A DNA stretch of 64,000 nt, from positions 27,482 to 91,481 of the forward strand of contig NZ_CANDNZ010000006.1 of assembly GCF_947387555.1 (NCBI RefSeq), in the 5' to 3' direction. The notes beneath the pieces are model-generated. The model did not search any database. It saw only the letters and a program-made list of their open reading frames with translations, and was not told where the DNA came from. The stretch is from Thalassomonas sp. RHCl1. Its GTDB lineage: Bacteria; Pseudomonadota; Gammaproteobacteria; Enterobacterales; Alteromonadaceae. Of the stretch, positions 29,536 to 38,683 are shown in pieces (the stretch's first letter is position 1; each line of letters begins with the position of its first letter). The position numbers and the translations under genes are program-made.

Positions 29536-31239
29536 ATGATGATGTTGAAAACAAAATTATTGGTTAAATTCAAAATAGTCGCTGTTAGTCTGTTAACCTT
29601 GATCGGCTGCGATAAACAAGCCTTGGAGCCTGTTGTCGCTGTTCAGGACATGGAAAAGATTTATCCTTACCGGGCTGGCGACGATATTCCCGCGCTGGCT
29701 TATATCGAGCACAAGCAAGTTTATAATGCCGAGTCGGTGATCCCGCCCCAGTGTTATACCAAGACCGACGGCGTTAATAATCCCTGTTTTGCCTGTCATC
29801 AAAGTTATGGCCAGGAGAAAACACGTACCAATATGATGCGTGACGGCGATTTGCAGGGGGAGTATGAGTTTTCTGATCTCGGGCTGAGCAATCACTGGAA
29901 AAACCTGTTTGTTAACCGCAGGCCGCTGATCGAGAAAATCTCCGATAGCAGCATTAAACAATGGATCACTACAGATAATTATTCTGCCTTGATCACTAAA
30001 CTGGAAAATGATGATAACTGGCAGGGGGAAGTGACCCCGATTGCCGATCTGCCTTACCCGGATAAAGCCTTTAACGAATTCGGTCTGGCCAATGACAACA
30101 GTTATTGGGTGGCGTTTAACTATAAACCTTTCCCCAGTACTTTCTGGCCCACCAATGGTTCCACCGGCGATGCCATGATACGTTTGCCAGCGCCGTTTCG
30201 TCAGTTAAACGGGGAATTTTCCCGGGATGTTTATTTTGCCAATCTGGCCCTGGTGGAACTGACCATGAAAGATCTGGCGCAAGTTTCGCTGCCGGCGATT
30301 TCCGAACAGGTTATCGGCCGGGATCTGAACGGGGACGGCAAGCTCAGCGGGCAGATCGAATTGATTAAGCGCCGGAGCCATTACCTCGGCGATGCCGCTG
30401 ATACTGAGCTGGCCCATATGCTCTATCCCCAAGATACCGAATTTCTCCATACCGTGCGTTATATCGGCGTCGACGATAACGGCCGCATTTATAACGCGCC
30501 GCGCATGAAAGAAGTGCGTTATATGAAAAAACACAGCTTTAAGTCCCAACACCTGCTGGCCTCTGCCTACTACAAGGAAGAAAAAGAAAAGCATTTTGAA
30601 AACCTGCCCCAGGTCAGGCAGCTGGGGGATAAGGGCATCAACAATAACTTCGGCTGGACCATCAATGGTTATATCGAAGACGAACACGGGCAATTGCGCC
30701 AGCAATACGATCAGGAGCTGGCGTTTTGCAGCGGCTGCCATAAAACCATAGGTGCGACCCTGGATCAGACCTTCAGTTTCCCGCGCAAAGTCGAAGGCGC
30801 CCGCGGCTGGGGTTATATCAACCTGGCCGAGCAGCAGGATGTACCCAATGTCGGTGAACAGCAGGGGGAATTTTTAACTTATATGCAGCGGGCCGGCGGC
30901 GGCGATGAATTCCGTCAGAACCGGGAAATGTTAAACCGCTGGTTTGATAAAAACGGCCGGGTAAATGAAGCAAAAGTGAAAGGGGCCAGCAATCTTTATC
31001 AGCTGATCACACCATCGCCGCGCCGGGCGCTGGATCTGAATAAGGCTTATTACACCCTGATGAAAGAGCAAAGTTATATTTTTGGCCGTGATGCCATGCT
31101 TTCCAGTGCCGACAATGTGCTGGAGCAAATTGATGAAAGCCAGGCACCGCTGGCGCCCGAGCACAGGTATCAATGGGATCTGCGCCTGGACTGGCATCAC
31201 AAGGATAGTGATACCACCCTGGCGCAACACGGGAAATAA
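29536..31239 (+). CDS. Di-haem c-type cytochrome lipoprotein, unknown role
   Basis: The 567-residue protein starts MMMLKTKLLVKFKIVAVSLL and has a lipobox LTLIGC, so it should be lipid-anchored. Two CxxCH haem sites are visible: CFACH (about residue 84) and CSGCH (about 400). A calcium-loop-like segment DLNGDGKLSG occurs near 255. The large part between the haems has no family I can name. It follows a PhoX-like lipoprotein and precedes a membrane protein by 5 bp. An extracytoplasmic electron-transfer role is inferred from the haem sites only. Confidence 0.8.
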   Translation: MMMLKTKLLVKFKIVAVSLLTLIGCDKQALEPVVAVQDMEKIYPYRAGDDIPALAYIEHKQVYNAESVIPPQCYTKTDGVNNPCFACHQSYGQEKTRTNMMRDGDLQGEYEFSDLGLSNHWKNLFVNRRPLIEKISDSSIKQWITTDNYSALITKLENDDNWQGEVTPIADLPYPDKAFNEFGLANDNSYWVAFNYKPFPSTFWPTNGSTGDAMIRLPAPFRQLNGEFSRDVYFANLALVELTMKDLAQVSLPAISEQVIGRDLNGDGKLSGQIELIKRRSHYLGDAADTELAHMLYPQDTEFLHTVRYIGVDDNGRIYNAPRMKEVRYMKKHSFKSQHLLASAYYKEEKEKHFENLPQVRQLGDKGINNNFGWTINGYIEDEHGQLRQQYDQELAFCSGCHKTIGATLDQTFSFPRKVEGARGWGYINLAEQQDVPNVGEQQGEFLTYMQRAGGGDEFRQNREMLNRWFDKNGRVNEAKVKGASNLYQLITPSPRRALDLNKAYYTLMKEQSYIFGRDAMLSSADNVLEQIDESQAPLAPEHRYQWDLRLDWHHKDSDTTLAQHGK

Positions 31240-31244
31240 GTAAG

Positions 31245-32021
31245 ATGACCTTAGTTGATTTTATTTGCGCCAGTGTTTTTATGGGCTTGGGGGTCGGTGT
31301 TGACGTCGCGGCGGCCACCTTTGCCCGGGCAAATCAATTAAAAGCGCTGGCGCTGGTGCTGCTCTGGGTGATCGGCGTGTCCCTGACCCACAGCCTGTTC
31401 CCTATGCTGGGATATTTGCTCACTTATTTTAGTGTCAATGCCCTGCCCGCGTTGACGCCGGTGATCGGTATTATCGCCTTTGCCTGTATTGCCCTGTATT
31501 TAAAAAGTGAGTTAACGCATTTTTCCCCGGCAGCATCAACACGGCCGGCGCAAGACAAGCAGCTGCTGGTGACCTGCGGTGTGATCCTGGCGGTCAGTTG
31601 GGACGCCCTCTGGTCCGGTCCGGCGAAATCCGCCCAGGTGGTAGGCTGGCCGGAAACCTGGGTATGGCTCTCGTTTGCCATTGTCGGTGTTGTGGTGGCG
31701 CTGCTGGCAATAACCAGTTTGTTGCTGGCGCGGCAACTGGCTAAACAGTTTACCTGCACTAAGGCGGGTCTGGCCGCCAACTGGCTGAGCGCCGCACTGC
31801 AATATACGGTGATCGGTTATTTTGGTTTACTGGCCTTATGCCGCTATAGCCTGAGCCTGAACTGGGCCTGGTGGCAGCTGTTATTGTTGGCGGCGCTGAT
31901 GGTGAATGTGGTTATCTACCTGGGCCATATTAAGCACTTAGCACAAAAGCGGAGCAAGTTAAAAAGGCATGATGTCAGCCGTTATCGCCACTGGCCGTCA
32001 ACGATACCGGTTAACCGCTGA
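31245..32021 (+). CDS. Multi-pass membrane protein, unknown
   Basis: The 258-residue product has about seven hydrophobic segments and a basic C-terminal tail (AQKRSKLKRHDVSRYRH). The first segment, FICASVFMGLGVGVDVAAATFARA, has Gly and Asp placed as in MntP/LysE-type transporters, a weak resemblance that I do not treat as an assignment. It starts 5 bp after the di-haem lipoprotein and is surely co-transcribed with it. The next gene is glmU. Confidence 0.72.
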   Translation: MTLVDFICASVFMGLGVGVDVAAATFARANQLKALALVLLWVIGVSLTHSLFPMLGYLLTYFSVNALPALTPVIGIIAFACIALYLKSELTHFSPAASTRPAQDKQLLVTCGVILAVSWDALWSGPAKSAQVVGWPETWVWLSFAIVGVVVALLAITSLLLARQLAKQFTCTKAGLAANWLSAALQYTVIGYFGLLALCRYSLSLNWAWWQLLLLAALMVNVVIYLGHIKHLAQKRSKLKRHDVSRYRHWPSTIPVNR

Positions 32022-32088
32022 AAAAATATTCCAATAAAGGGTTAATGCCAGCTACAATAACGATAATTTTTTTACTAATGGACTAATT

Positions 32089-33450
32089 ATGAGTCTTTCT
32101 GTTGTTATTCTTGCTGCGGGTAAAGGCACTCGTATGCGCTCATCCCTGCCTAAGGTATTACACCCGGTGGCTGACAAGGCTATGGTTGAACATGTGATCC
32201 ATAGTGCCAGACAATTAAATGCCGATAATATTTACCTGATCTACGGTTTCGGTGGCGAGTTATTAAAGGCTAAGGTCACCGGTGATGATCTGGTGTTTAT
32301 CGAACAGGTCGAGCAGCTGGGTACCGGCCATGCGGTACAGCAGGCGGTGCCTTTTATTAAAGACGATGAAGATACCCTGGTTTTGTACGGCGATGTGCCC
32401 CTGACCAAGGTTTCTACCCTGCAAAGTCTGCTGGCGGCCAAGCCGGATAACGGTATGGCGCTATTAACTGTGCATCTGGCCAACCCGATCGGCTACGGCC
32501 GTATTGTCCGGGACAATGGCAAGGTGGTGGGTATCGTCGAGCAAAAAGATGCCAACCCCGAGCAGTTGCTGATCAATGAAGCCAATACCGGTATCCTGCT
32601 GGCCAACGGCGCCGATATCAAACGTTGGTTAAACGGCTTGTCCAATGACAATGCCCAGGGTGAATATTATCTTACCGATATTATCGCCACCGCCCACGGC
32701 GAAGGTAAAGCCATTGCCACCGCCCATCCGGAAACAGAAATTGAAGTGGAAGGGGCAAACAACCGGGTACAGCTGGCGGCACTGGAGCGGGCTTATCAGC
32801 TGCGCCAGGCCGAGGAATTAATGATTGAAGGCGCCAGTTTACGGGATCCCGCCCGTATCGATATCCGCGGCCGGGTTAAGGTTGGCCAGGAAGTGGTGAT
32901 CGATGTGAACTGTATTTTCGAAGGTGAAGTTGAGCTTGCCGACGGCGTACAGATCGGCGCCAACTGTATTCTGAAAAATTGCACAATCGGCGCGGGTACT
33001 ATTATCAAGCCCAATACCATGATTGAAGACAGTCAGATCGGCGAAGCTTGTACTTTGGGGCCGTTTGCACGTATCCGTCCCAACAGTGTGATGAAAAACG
33101 ACTCCCATGTCGGTAATTTTGTCGAAATGAAAAAAACCATTTTAGGCTCAGGCTCTAAAGCGAACCACCTGACTTATTTAGGTGATTCGGTTATCGGTGA
33201 GAAAGTGAATGTCGGCGCCGGTACCATTACCTGTAATTATGATGGCGTGAATAAGTCTACCACTATCATAGAAGACGGTGCTTTTATCGGCTCCAACTCT
33301 TCACTGGTGGCGCCTGTGACTATCGGTGAACTGGCCACGGTCGGTGCCGGTTCGGTGATCGCCAAGGATGTTGAAGCCAAAGAGCTGGCCGTTGCCCGCG
33401 GCAAACAGCGTAATATCAGCGGCTGGCAAAGACCGGTGAAGAAAAGTTAA
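32089..33450 (+). CDS. glmU: Bifunctional UDP-N-acetylglucosamine pyrophosphorylase / glucosamine-1-phosphate acetyltransferase
   Basis: GlmU makes UDP-GlcNAc, the precursor of peptidoglycan and lipid A. The 453-residue protein has the nucleotidyltransferase start [25 protein letters not shown] near residue 104 and a C-terminal left-handed beta helix with the acetyl-CoA region ([29 protein letters not shown]). Length is close to E. coli (456). It is normally next to atpC; here 8 kb of accessory genes intervene, and a further 21 kb separates it from glmS. Confidence 0.98.
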   Translation: MSLSVVILAAGKGTRMRSSLPKVLHPVADKAMVEHVIHSARQLNADNIYLIYGFGGELLKAKVTGDDLVFIEQVEQLGTGHAVQQAVPFIKDDEDTLVLYGDVPLTKVSTLQSLLAAKPDNGMALLTVHLANPIGYGRIVRDNGKVVGIVEQKDANPEQLLINEANTGILLANGADIKRWLNGLSNDNAQGEYYLTDIIATAHGEGKAIATAHPETEIEVEGANNRVQLAALERAYQLRQAEELMIEGASLRDPARIDIRGRVKVGQEVVIDVNCIFEGEVELADGVQIGANCILKNCTIGAGTIIKPNTMIEDSQIGEACTLGPFARIRPNSVMKNDSHVGNFVEMKKTILGSGSKANHLTYLGDSVIGEKVNVGAGTITCNYDGVNKSTTIIEDGAFIGSNSSLVAPVTIGELATVGAGSVIAKDVEAKELAVARGKQRNISGWQRPVKKS

Positions 33451-33537
33451 TCCTGAATATCGCTGCGCTTTAGCACCCTGAACATCGCTGCTTCTTGGCA
33501 TCCTGCCACTGCAGCATACCGTTCATCCTGAACATAT

Positions 33538-33576
33538 GGCGGCTTTGCTATCACGGCAATAGCCGCCTTTCTTTTT
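33538..33576 (+). terminator. Rho-independent terminator after glmU
   Basis: GGCGGCT (33538-33544) pairs with AGCCGCC (33561-33567), extended by TTGC/GCAA inside, and is followed by TTTCTTTTT. It marks the start of the accessory secreted-protein island. Upstream, CCTGAACATCGCTGC-type segments are imperfectly repeated (33453-33540). Confidence 0.8.
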
Positions 33577-33710
33577 CCCTTCATTTTAATGTCATGTTTT
33601 ATCAATAGTATTTTTATTTCCGGTCGTTGTGAGAATAAATGTACCGGGATTCATTTACTGTTATTTTTCTCCGGGTGCTCCCCAGCTCCGGATAAACAAG
33701 GAAGAAAAAC

Positions 33711-34253
33711 ATGAAAAAACTCATTGGATTAGTCTTTTGTTCGTTAATGGTGAGTCAGGCCGCCGCGGCGGATGTGGTTTATGTCAGCGGCAGTAAACAT
33801 AACTTGTCAAAAGCCGACTTTCAGCGTTCGGGTAATACTTATACCGCCAATATCGAGGTCATTGGCGACTATGGCCAAACCCTGATCTTTGATATTGATG
33901 CCATCGTTGCCGGCAGGGGCTACCAGGACAACAGAGAAGTTTGTTTTACCTATCACCCGGATGAGCCGCCGTGTCATGAATCTTACACTGAATGGCTGCC
34001 GAATTTTCGCTATGCGGTTGACCTTAAAGTTTCCTGCAATGGCATTGCCATAGGCCTGGACAGCGAAAATAAGAATATGCTGGTGAATGAAGGTGTCAGG
34101 GTAAGGGATACCGGGCGTGAAGTCAGTTTATTGGTGGACAATGAGCTGGTGACCGGCGGTAACTGTCAGCAGTTGCAAGTGATCGTCGATGGTACAGAGC
34201 TTAGCGCCATAGACAGTATTGATTTGGATGTGCTGGTGGCGGAAGCCTTTTAA
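33711..34253 (+). CDS. Secreted array-family protein, subfamily A (outlying copy)
   Basis: This 180-residue protein has a signal peptide MKKLIGLVFCSLMVSQAAAA. It is the first of 16 paralogues in the window. Family blocks are: DVVYVSGSKHNLSKADF; YTANIEVIGDYGQTLIFDID; VSCNGIAIGLD; REVSLLVDN...TGGNCQQL; and the end LDVLVAEAF. Subfamily A is marked by H-x-L-x-x-x-DF and by a Cys-bounded variable loop between blocks two and three (here C-x10-C around residues 81-92). Two conserved cysteines (in VSC and NCQQ) probably pair. AAGGAAG precedes the ATG. No known family is recognised; a beta-sandwich is my guess from alternating strands. Confidence 0.85.
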   Translation: MKKLIGLVFCSLMVSQAAAADVVYVSGSKHNLSKADFQRSGNTYTANIEVIGDYGQTLIFDIDAIVAGRGYQDNREVCFTYHPDEPPCHESYTEWLPNFRYAVDLKVSCNGIAIGLDSENKNMLVNEGVRVRDTGREVSLLVDNELVTGGNCQQLQVIVDGTELSAIDSIDLDVLVAEAF

Positions 34254-34288
34254 CGGAAAACCGGCGAGCAAGTACGGACAGTCGCGGT

Positions 34289-34316
34289 AGCGCGCCGCTT
34301 TAACGGCGCGCTTTAT
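34289..34316. terminator. Bidirectional terminator between convergent array-family genes
   Basis: AGCGCGCCG (34289-34297) pairs perfectly with CGGCGCGCT (34304-34312) around CTTTAA. It lies between two convergent stops (34253 and 34322) and can serve both strands; flanking T/A content is modest. Confidence 0.7.
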
Positions 34317-34321
34317 TGCTG

Positions 34322-34948
34322 TTAAAACGGCTCCGCCAGAATCACACTCAGATCTATGTCTTCTATCACCCAAAGGGAACTGTCCCTGGGGCCCTTAATA
34401 TCTATCTGCAATTGCTGGCACTGGCTGGAGATGGTCATGGTCCTGTCTATCCACAGGGTGACATCCCTGACGCCGTCATCGGCATCATGCAGATCCCAGG
34501 AGGTATAGCGGATATTTTTGCTGTCCAGTGCGGTGCCCACTTCAGTGCCGCTGCATGACACCGAGATCTCGGCAATATAATCCAGCTTGCCGTAATAATT
34601 GGGCGATCTGACACCGCCGGTCAGCCGGGAGGCGGCACATTTTTCTGCCCACTCAGGCCGTGCCGGGTATTGATTGTAATCGCCGCAGTAATACCTGCCA
34701 TCGTAATTACGGTAACCTAAGCCCGTCACTTTGGCGGTAATGGCAAAATTAACCACCTGGTTATCATAGGCGCCTTCAACATTGAGGTTTGAGGTGTAAT
34801 GGGCCTGAAATAATTGTGGTTTGTCGGTGCTGCCCTGCTGGAAATCCGCCAGCGACATTTGGTGTTTGACCCCGGAAATATAAACCGTATCCGTGGCCAA
34901 AGCACTGTTGCTGAGCAACAAGCCCATTAAAACTAGATGAATCTTCAT
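34322..34948 (-). CDS. Secreted array-family protein, subfamily A, inverted divergent copy
   Basis: The 208-residue protein has the signal peptide MKIHLVLMGLLLSNSALA and the family blocks TVYISGVKHQMSLADF, VSCSGTEVG, SSQCQQLQIDI and the end ILAEPF. It is the only member on the minus strand and one of the most divergent: the first block is followed by an extra QQGSTDKPQLFQAH segment and the Cys-bounded loop is long (about 18 residues, YYCGDYN...EKCAA). The conserved GDYGQ-L is replaced by GAYDNQVVNF. It faces the 33711 gene across a shared terminator. Confidence 0.83.
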   Translation of the reverse strand: MKIHLVLMGLLLSNSALATDTVYISGVKHQMSLADFQQGSTDKPQLFQAHYTSNLNVEGAYDNQVVNFAITAKVTGLGYRNYDGRYYCGDYNQYPARPEWAEKCAASRLTGGVRSPNYYGKLDYIAEISVSCSGTEVGTALDSKNIRYTSWDLHDADDGVRDVTLWIDRTMTISSQCQQLQIDIKGPRDSSLWVIEDIDLSVILAEPF

Positions 34949-35044
34949 TTTATTTTCCTTGTTGTAAATTAACTCCTGTTCATATTAACAATAAATGTTA
35001 AATCATTGTTACGTTTTTTTCTGTGGTTAATGCAAAGTTTATTG

Positions 35045-35060
35045 TGTGATTTAAATCAAA
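35045..35060. promoter_or_regulatory. CRP/FNR-like palindromic site
   Basis: TGTGATTTAAATCAAA resembles CRP (TGTGA-N6-TCACA, one mismatch in the second half) and FNR (TTGAT-N4-ATCAA, one mismatch). Its core TGATTTAAATCA is a perfect palindrome. It lies between the divergent 34948 and 35750 genes. Confidence 0.5.
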
Positions 35061-35358
35061 TTTCTCATCGAAATAATTTTAGTTTTTTAGCACGTAAAAG
35101 TTTACGCCTGTCTGATTTTAGCCATTTCATCTTGTCGGTTTTTTGCCTGAGTTGTCAGGGGAAATGATTTTTAATTTTTTCATCAATATGAAATGAAGAT
35201 GAAATAATTTACTGATATAAAAGGTAAAAAATTATTTTTGCGACCTGGTTTTATGTGGTTTTACCATTGGCTAACTGGTTTTTTCCGGCAAAGCAACTGG
35301 CGAATAACCACCTGGAAAATGTGGGTTGTTTTTAATAAAAATTTATTTTAAACGGGTG

Positions 35359-35387
35359 TTGACACTTAGTTACAACTCGTTTACATT
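35359..35387 (+). promoter_or_regulatory. Sigma-70 promoter for the 35750 gene group
   Basis: TTGACA at 35359-35364 and TACATT at 35382-35387 with a 17-bp spacer. It lies about 360 bp upstream of the 604-residue gene and is the clearest promoter within the accessory island. Confidence 0.7.
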
Positions 35388-35529
35388 GTTCGTTAATTAA
35401 TCAGATGTATCTCAAATGTAAAAGTTGTGTTGCATTGGTTGAAGTGATATTGAAGTGCGTCAAGGGGTGACAAACTTCAGTCGTATATTGCATATCCAAT
35501 CACTTAAATGGAAAATACAAGGAATCGGT

Positions 35530-35604
35530 ATGTTAAATATTTCATCTCATAAAAAGTTCGTGGCCAACTCACCTGGGCCGTTAAACACAGCTTTCATCCT
35601 TTAA
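35530..35604 (+). CDS. Possible 24-residue leader peptide
   Basis: ATG at 35530 has AAGGA 6 bases upstream and opens 24 codons (MLNISSHKKFVANSPGPLNT...). It lies inside the long leader between the promoter at 35359 and the 604-residue gene. The good ribosome site is the only positive evidence. It shows no run of one regulatory amino acid, so classical attenuation is not apparent. Confidence 0.3.
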   Translation: MLNISSHKKFVANSPGPLNTAFIL

Positions 35605-35749
35605 AGAAAACTCAAAAAAATATCGCCAGGCTTGTTAACTGCTGCGTTTATTCTCCGGAATAAGCGTACTTAACCGGGCCGGGTCTTTGGCCGCTTGCGG
35701 CCTGAAAAAACAGCAAACTTGAAACACAAGTGACGTAAAAGGATTTAAC

Positions 35750-37564
35750 ATGAAAAAAATATTATCACCGCTGATGCTGGCCGGCATCTGCCTGTCTCTG
35801 TCTAGCCAGGCGAGCGCTAACGAACAGGCCTGCAACGCCACCGTTCAGCTCACCCATTACAGCCCGGGCATCTGTTATCTTGATTATGATCAGGCCAGTT
35901 GCACCGATACCTGTGCCAGTGCCGATCCGCAATTTCAGCAAAGTTGTTTTGCCGAAATCAGCCTGCCGTGCAGCCTGAAAAACGATCTTTACAGTACCGC
36001 CAGCGGTTATCAGCAAAGGGACAGTTACAGCTGGGTGCATATCTCAGATCTGTTGAGCTTCCCGGCGTTAAGAAGCGATCTGCACATCATACAGCAGGAC
36101 ATGTATCAAACCCTGTATGAAGATTACCTGATCTTTCCGGTAAATGATGTCTTCAGTGAAGCCAGCATCCAGCTTAAAAAAGAGAACTTCCGTCTGGATA
36201 TGCTCGGCGACAGTAAAACCGTGACTACGCCGCTTAATGAAGCGGGCCTGTTTCGCCGCTTGTCTTTAGGTCTGGCACTGCAGGATGATATGAATCAGGA
36301 GCTGACCAACATTCACAATAAGGTTGCCCTTTTTCCCTTGTACAACAGTACGGAGAAAGCGACTTTATCCAGTGAAATCAACTCATTGAAAAACAGTCAA
36401 TTATTATACTGGAATTATGTTTCCAGATATCCGACCGCTTCGGTGGCCAGCAGCCGTATCAGTTATTTGAACACGAAAATATCCCAGTTTGTCAGTGGAT
36501 TAAATGAACTGAGCGGCGACAAATTTACCACTATGATGGCGAAATCTGCCTTGCTGGCCACCAACTATGATATTAACCTGCGCCTGTGTCAGCCGGAGGG
36601 GCAGTCTGCCTGTTACGACCCTATCGTCAACAGCGATCCCGCCAGCTTCTATCAGGGCACAGATCAGAGCCTGACCTATTTCGAAGAAACCTTAAGCCTG
36701 CTGGCGAAAGAAGTGGAAGCGATGAAGCTGAGCTTTGACCCCGAGTTAAATCCCGGCACCCCGGGCAGTTTCTCTGCGCCTGATTTTTCCGGCTTTATCA
36801 ACGACAAATTAACCGCCTACATCGATAATCCCGGGCAGGAAGCCCTGGTGAAACTGGAGTCGGCCATCAATGTCGCCTTTTTACAGCTGGGTAACAGCGG
36901 GCTGGAGCTTTTTGATGAGTTAAAAGCCAGTACCGCCAGCCATATCCAGGGCAATGCTTTCCTGGCGCCGGTGGATAATAAAAACCCCTTGTTGTGCAAT
37001 GACTATGTCAACCTGGACCCCCAGATAGAGGCGATTCGCACCGAGATTTTTGACAAGTCCAATGAAGCCCGTGATGTCATCAAACTGATGGGAGAGCAGG
37101 GTCACAGCCAGGAGCTGCTGGACCGCCTTAATGCCCTGATTGCCCGCATTACGGAACTAACTGCGCAAAGCCAGCGTATCTTCAGTGTTGACCGCTTCAG
37201 CGATGACCGTCAAATCAATGTCTTATGGCGTCTGGACGGATTGCCGCAAGCCTTCTCTACCGATAACGACCAGCTGACGGTGGAATTTGTTGCCATCGAC
37301 GGCATGTTCTGGATGCCTTCGATGTCGATTCAGCTGCAACAGTTGCTGCCGAGCATCGAAAGTCTGGCCACCATGAAAGGTTCACTGCTGCCCTCCGGCG
37401 ACGGCCGTATTTCCGGCATGCGCAGCCTGAACCTGACCTTGCGCCAGTCACCTTATACCAGCTGCTCCGCCGCCAACTCAGAAATAAAAATGGTGGTTGC
37501 CGTTACCGATGACAGCGACACGAAAACCCGACATGTGCTGACGGCTGAGTTAAACCAGCTGTAA
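35750..37564 (+). CDS. Large secreted protein, unknown (604 aa)
   Basis: It has a clear signal peptide, MKKILSPLMLAGICLSLSSQASA. The mature N-terminus is Cys-rich (seven cysteines between about residues 28 and 75, including CYLDYDQASCTDTC). A long probably helical middle (residues 90-260, many Leu/Asn/Gln, few charges clustered) follows, then a CQPEGQSAC segment near 285, a helical region to about 460 and a beta-rich end with LNLTLRQSPYTSC. AAGGA precedes the ATG. It matches no family I know. It is followed 52 bp later by another secreted unknown. Confidence 0.8.
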   Translation: MKKILSPLMLAGICLSLSSQASANEQACNATVQLTHYSPGICYLDYDQASCTDTCASADPQFQQSCFAEISLPCSLKNDLYSTASGYQQRDSYSWVHISDLLSFPALRSDLHIIQQDMYQTLYEDYLIFPVNDVFSEASIQLKKENFRLDMLGDSKTVTTPLNEAGLFRRLSLGLALQDDMNQELTNIHNKVALFPLYNSTEKATLSSEINSLKNSQLLYWNYVSRYPTASVASSRISYLNTKISQFVSGLNELSGDKFTTMMAKSALLATNYDINLRLCQPEGQSACYDPIVNSDPASFYQGTDQSLTYFEETLSLLAKEVEAMKLSFDPELNPGTPGSFSAPDFSGFINDKLTAYIDNPGQEALVKLESAINVAFLQLGNSGLELFDELKASTASHIQGNAFLAPVDNKNPLLCNDYVNLDPQIEAIRTEIFDKSNEARDVIKLMGEQGHSQELLDRLNALIARITELTAQSQRIFSVDRFSDDRQINVLWRLDGLPQAFSTDNDQLTVEFVAIDGMFWMPSMSIQLQQLLPSIESLATMKGSLLPSGDGRISGMRSLNLTLRQSPYTSCSAANSEIKMVVAVTDDSDTKTRHVLTAELNQL

Positions 37565-37616
37565 GCCCGATATTAAACACTTTTATTAAAAAGCGATAAC
37601 AAGAAAGGAAGCCAAA

Positions 37617-38543
37617 ATGAAAAAAGTAATGACTACGGTCGCCAGTGTTGTCTTGTCTGCCCTGGCCTATAGCGGCAGTGTGCAAGCCTCCGAGGTGGTG
37701 TTCGATGCTGCCCTGGATTGCCAGGCACGCAATACCACCCAGGGGATACGTTATGTACCGGCCTGTGATTTTGAAACTAACCGGCTGATCACCGCCGACA
37801 GCTATAACAACCTGTCTTCAGGTTCGTTTATGTCGGATGCCAACTTTAAAACCACACTGAACTACGATTTTACCTGTGAGTCGCTGAAACCGTTAAGCAT
37901 TTCACTGGCCATGGTCGGTGACGGTGTTGAAAAACTCACTGCCGATATTGCCGGCAGCCCGACGTCGAATATTGATGTTGCCAGTATTACCCATTCCTAC
38001 CTGTTGTCGGCGTTAAAGCTGAAGTCGCTTAATGGCGCTACCGGTTTCCAGGCAATCAAACCCGGTTGTCAGATGTCGGTGGATGCCCTGGTGTCCTATC
38101 CGGATCCCGCTTACTTCAAAGCCCTGGTGAACGGCATCAAGCAAATGGATATGACATTGGCATTTTTACTGTCGGTGGCCTCCCCGTCTGCCGACTACAT
38201 CACGGCATTAAATGCCATTGAAAACGGCATTACCATGCTGGTGTTCCAGAAAGATATGGCCTTTGACGACCTGATGAAGGATTTGATCCAGCTGGCGATA
38301 GACGACCTGCAAAATGCCAAAAACACCCTGTCGGTGAATTGTCAGGCCAACAGCTCCAGTACTTACTGCAGCCAGGCATTGGCGAATACCCGGGGCACCC
38401 TGTCGGCATTGATTGACAATAACAACAGCCAGTTAAGCGAAATGAAAACCTTCCTTAACAACCAGCTGAGCTGGTTATCCGGTCAGTCGGCGGATCTCAG
38501 GGGCGATCTGGAAGCGCTTCAGGGCGTTTACAACCTGCTTTAA
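37617..38543 (+). CDS. Secreted helical protein, unknown (308 aa)
   Basis: The signal peptide is MKKVMTTVASVVLSALAYSGSVQA. The mature protein has five or six cysteines (LDCQARN, PACDF, FTCES, PGCQMS, VNCQANSSSTYC) and a largely helical C-terminal half (MKDLIQLAIDDLQNAKNTLS and SQLSEMKTFLNNQLSWLSGQ) with no membrane segment. AAGGAAG precedes its ATG. It lies 52 bp after the 604-residue gene, so the two probably act together. The family is not recognised. Confidence 0.8.
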   Translation: MKKVMTTVASVVLSALAYSGSVQASEVVFDAALDCQARNTTQGIRYVPACDFETNRLITADSYNNLSSGSFMSDANFKTTLNYDFTCESLKPLSISLAMVGDGVEKLTADIAGSPTSNIDVASITHSYLLSALKLKSLNGATGFQAIKPGCQMSVDALVSYPDPAYFKALVNGIKQMDMTLAFLLSVASPSADYITALNAIENGITMLVFQKDMAFDDLMKDLIQLAIDDLQNAKNTLSVNCQANSSSTYCSQALANTRGTLSALIDNNNSQLSEMKTFLNNQLSWLSGQSADLRGDLEALQGVYNLL

Positions 38544-38551
38544 GCAAAAAG

Positions 38552-38574
38552 TGAAGGGGGCTTGGCCCCTTTCA
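38552..38574 (+). terminator. Hairpin after the 308-residue gene
   Basis: GAAGGGG and CCCCTTTC form an imperfect stem (one bulged T) around GCTTGG shortly after the stop. No T run follows. It may partly terminate or stabilise the upstream message. Confidence 0.45.
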
Positions 38575-38683
38575 TGACAACAAAGTGTTAAAGAAAAGAA
38601 TCAAGTGCTGTACCCGGATTAAGTCCCGGGTGTTGTACCAGGGACTGATCCGATTTTTTAAATGTAATAAAAGGAGTTAACCC

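Larger units (their letters stand above)
34949..35749. other. Long regulatory leader region upstream of the large secreted-protein genes
   Basis: This 800-bp AT-rich region separates a leftward array-family gene from the rightward 604-residue gene. It contains a CRP/FNR-like palindrome (35045-35060), a good sigma-70 promoter (35359-35387), a possible 24-codon leader frame (35530-35604, MLNISSHKKFVANSPG..., AAGGA upstream) and a GC hairpin GGCCGC-TT-GCGGCC at 35689-35702. Transcription from the promoter would make a leader of about 350 nt, long enough for post-transcriptional control. No known riboswitch was recognised. Confidence 0.55.

Noticed and set aside
31245..32021. Assigning the membrane protein as the manganese exporter MntP
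   Set aside because: Only the first helix has a loose Gly/Asp resemblance and the length exceeds the usual MntP; not enough to name it.
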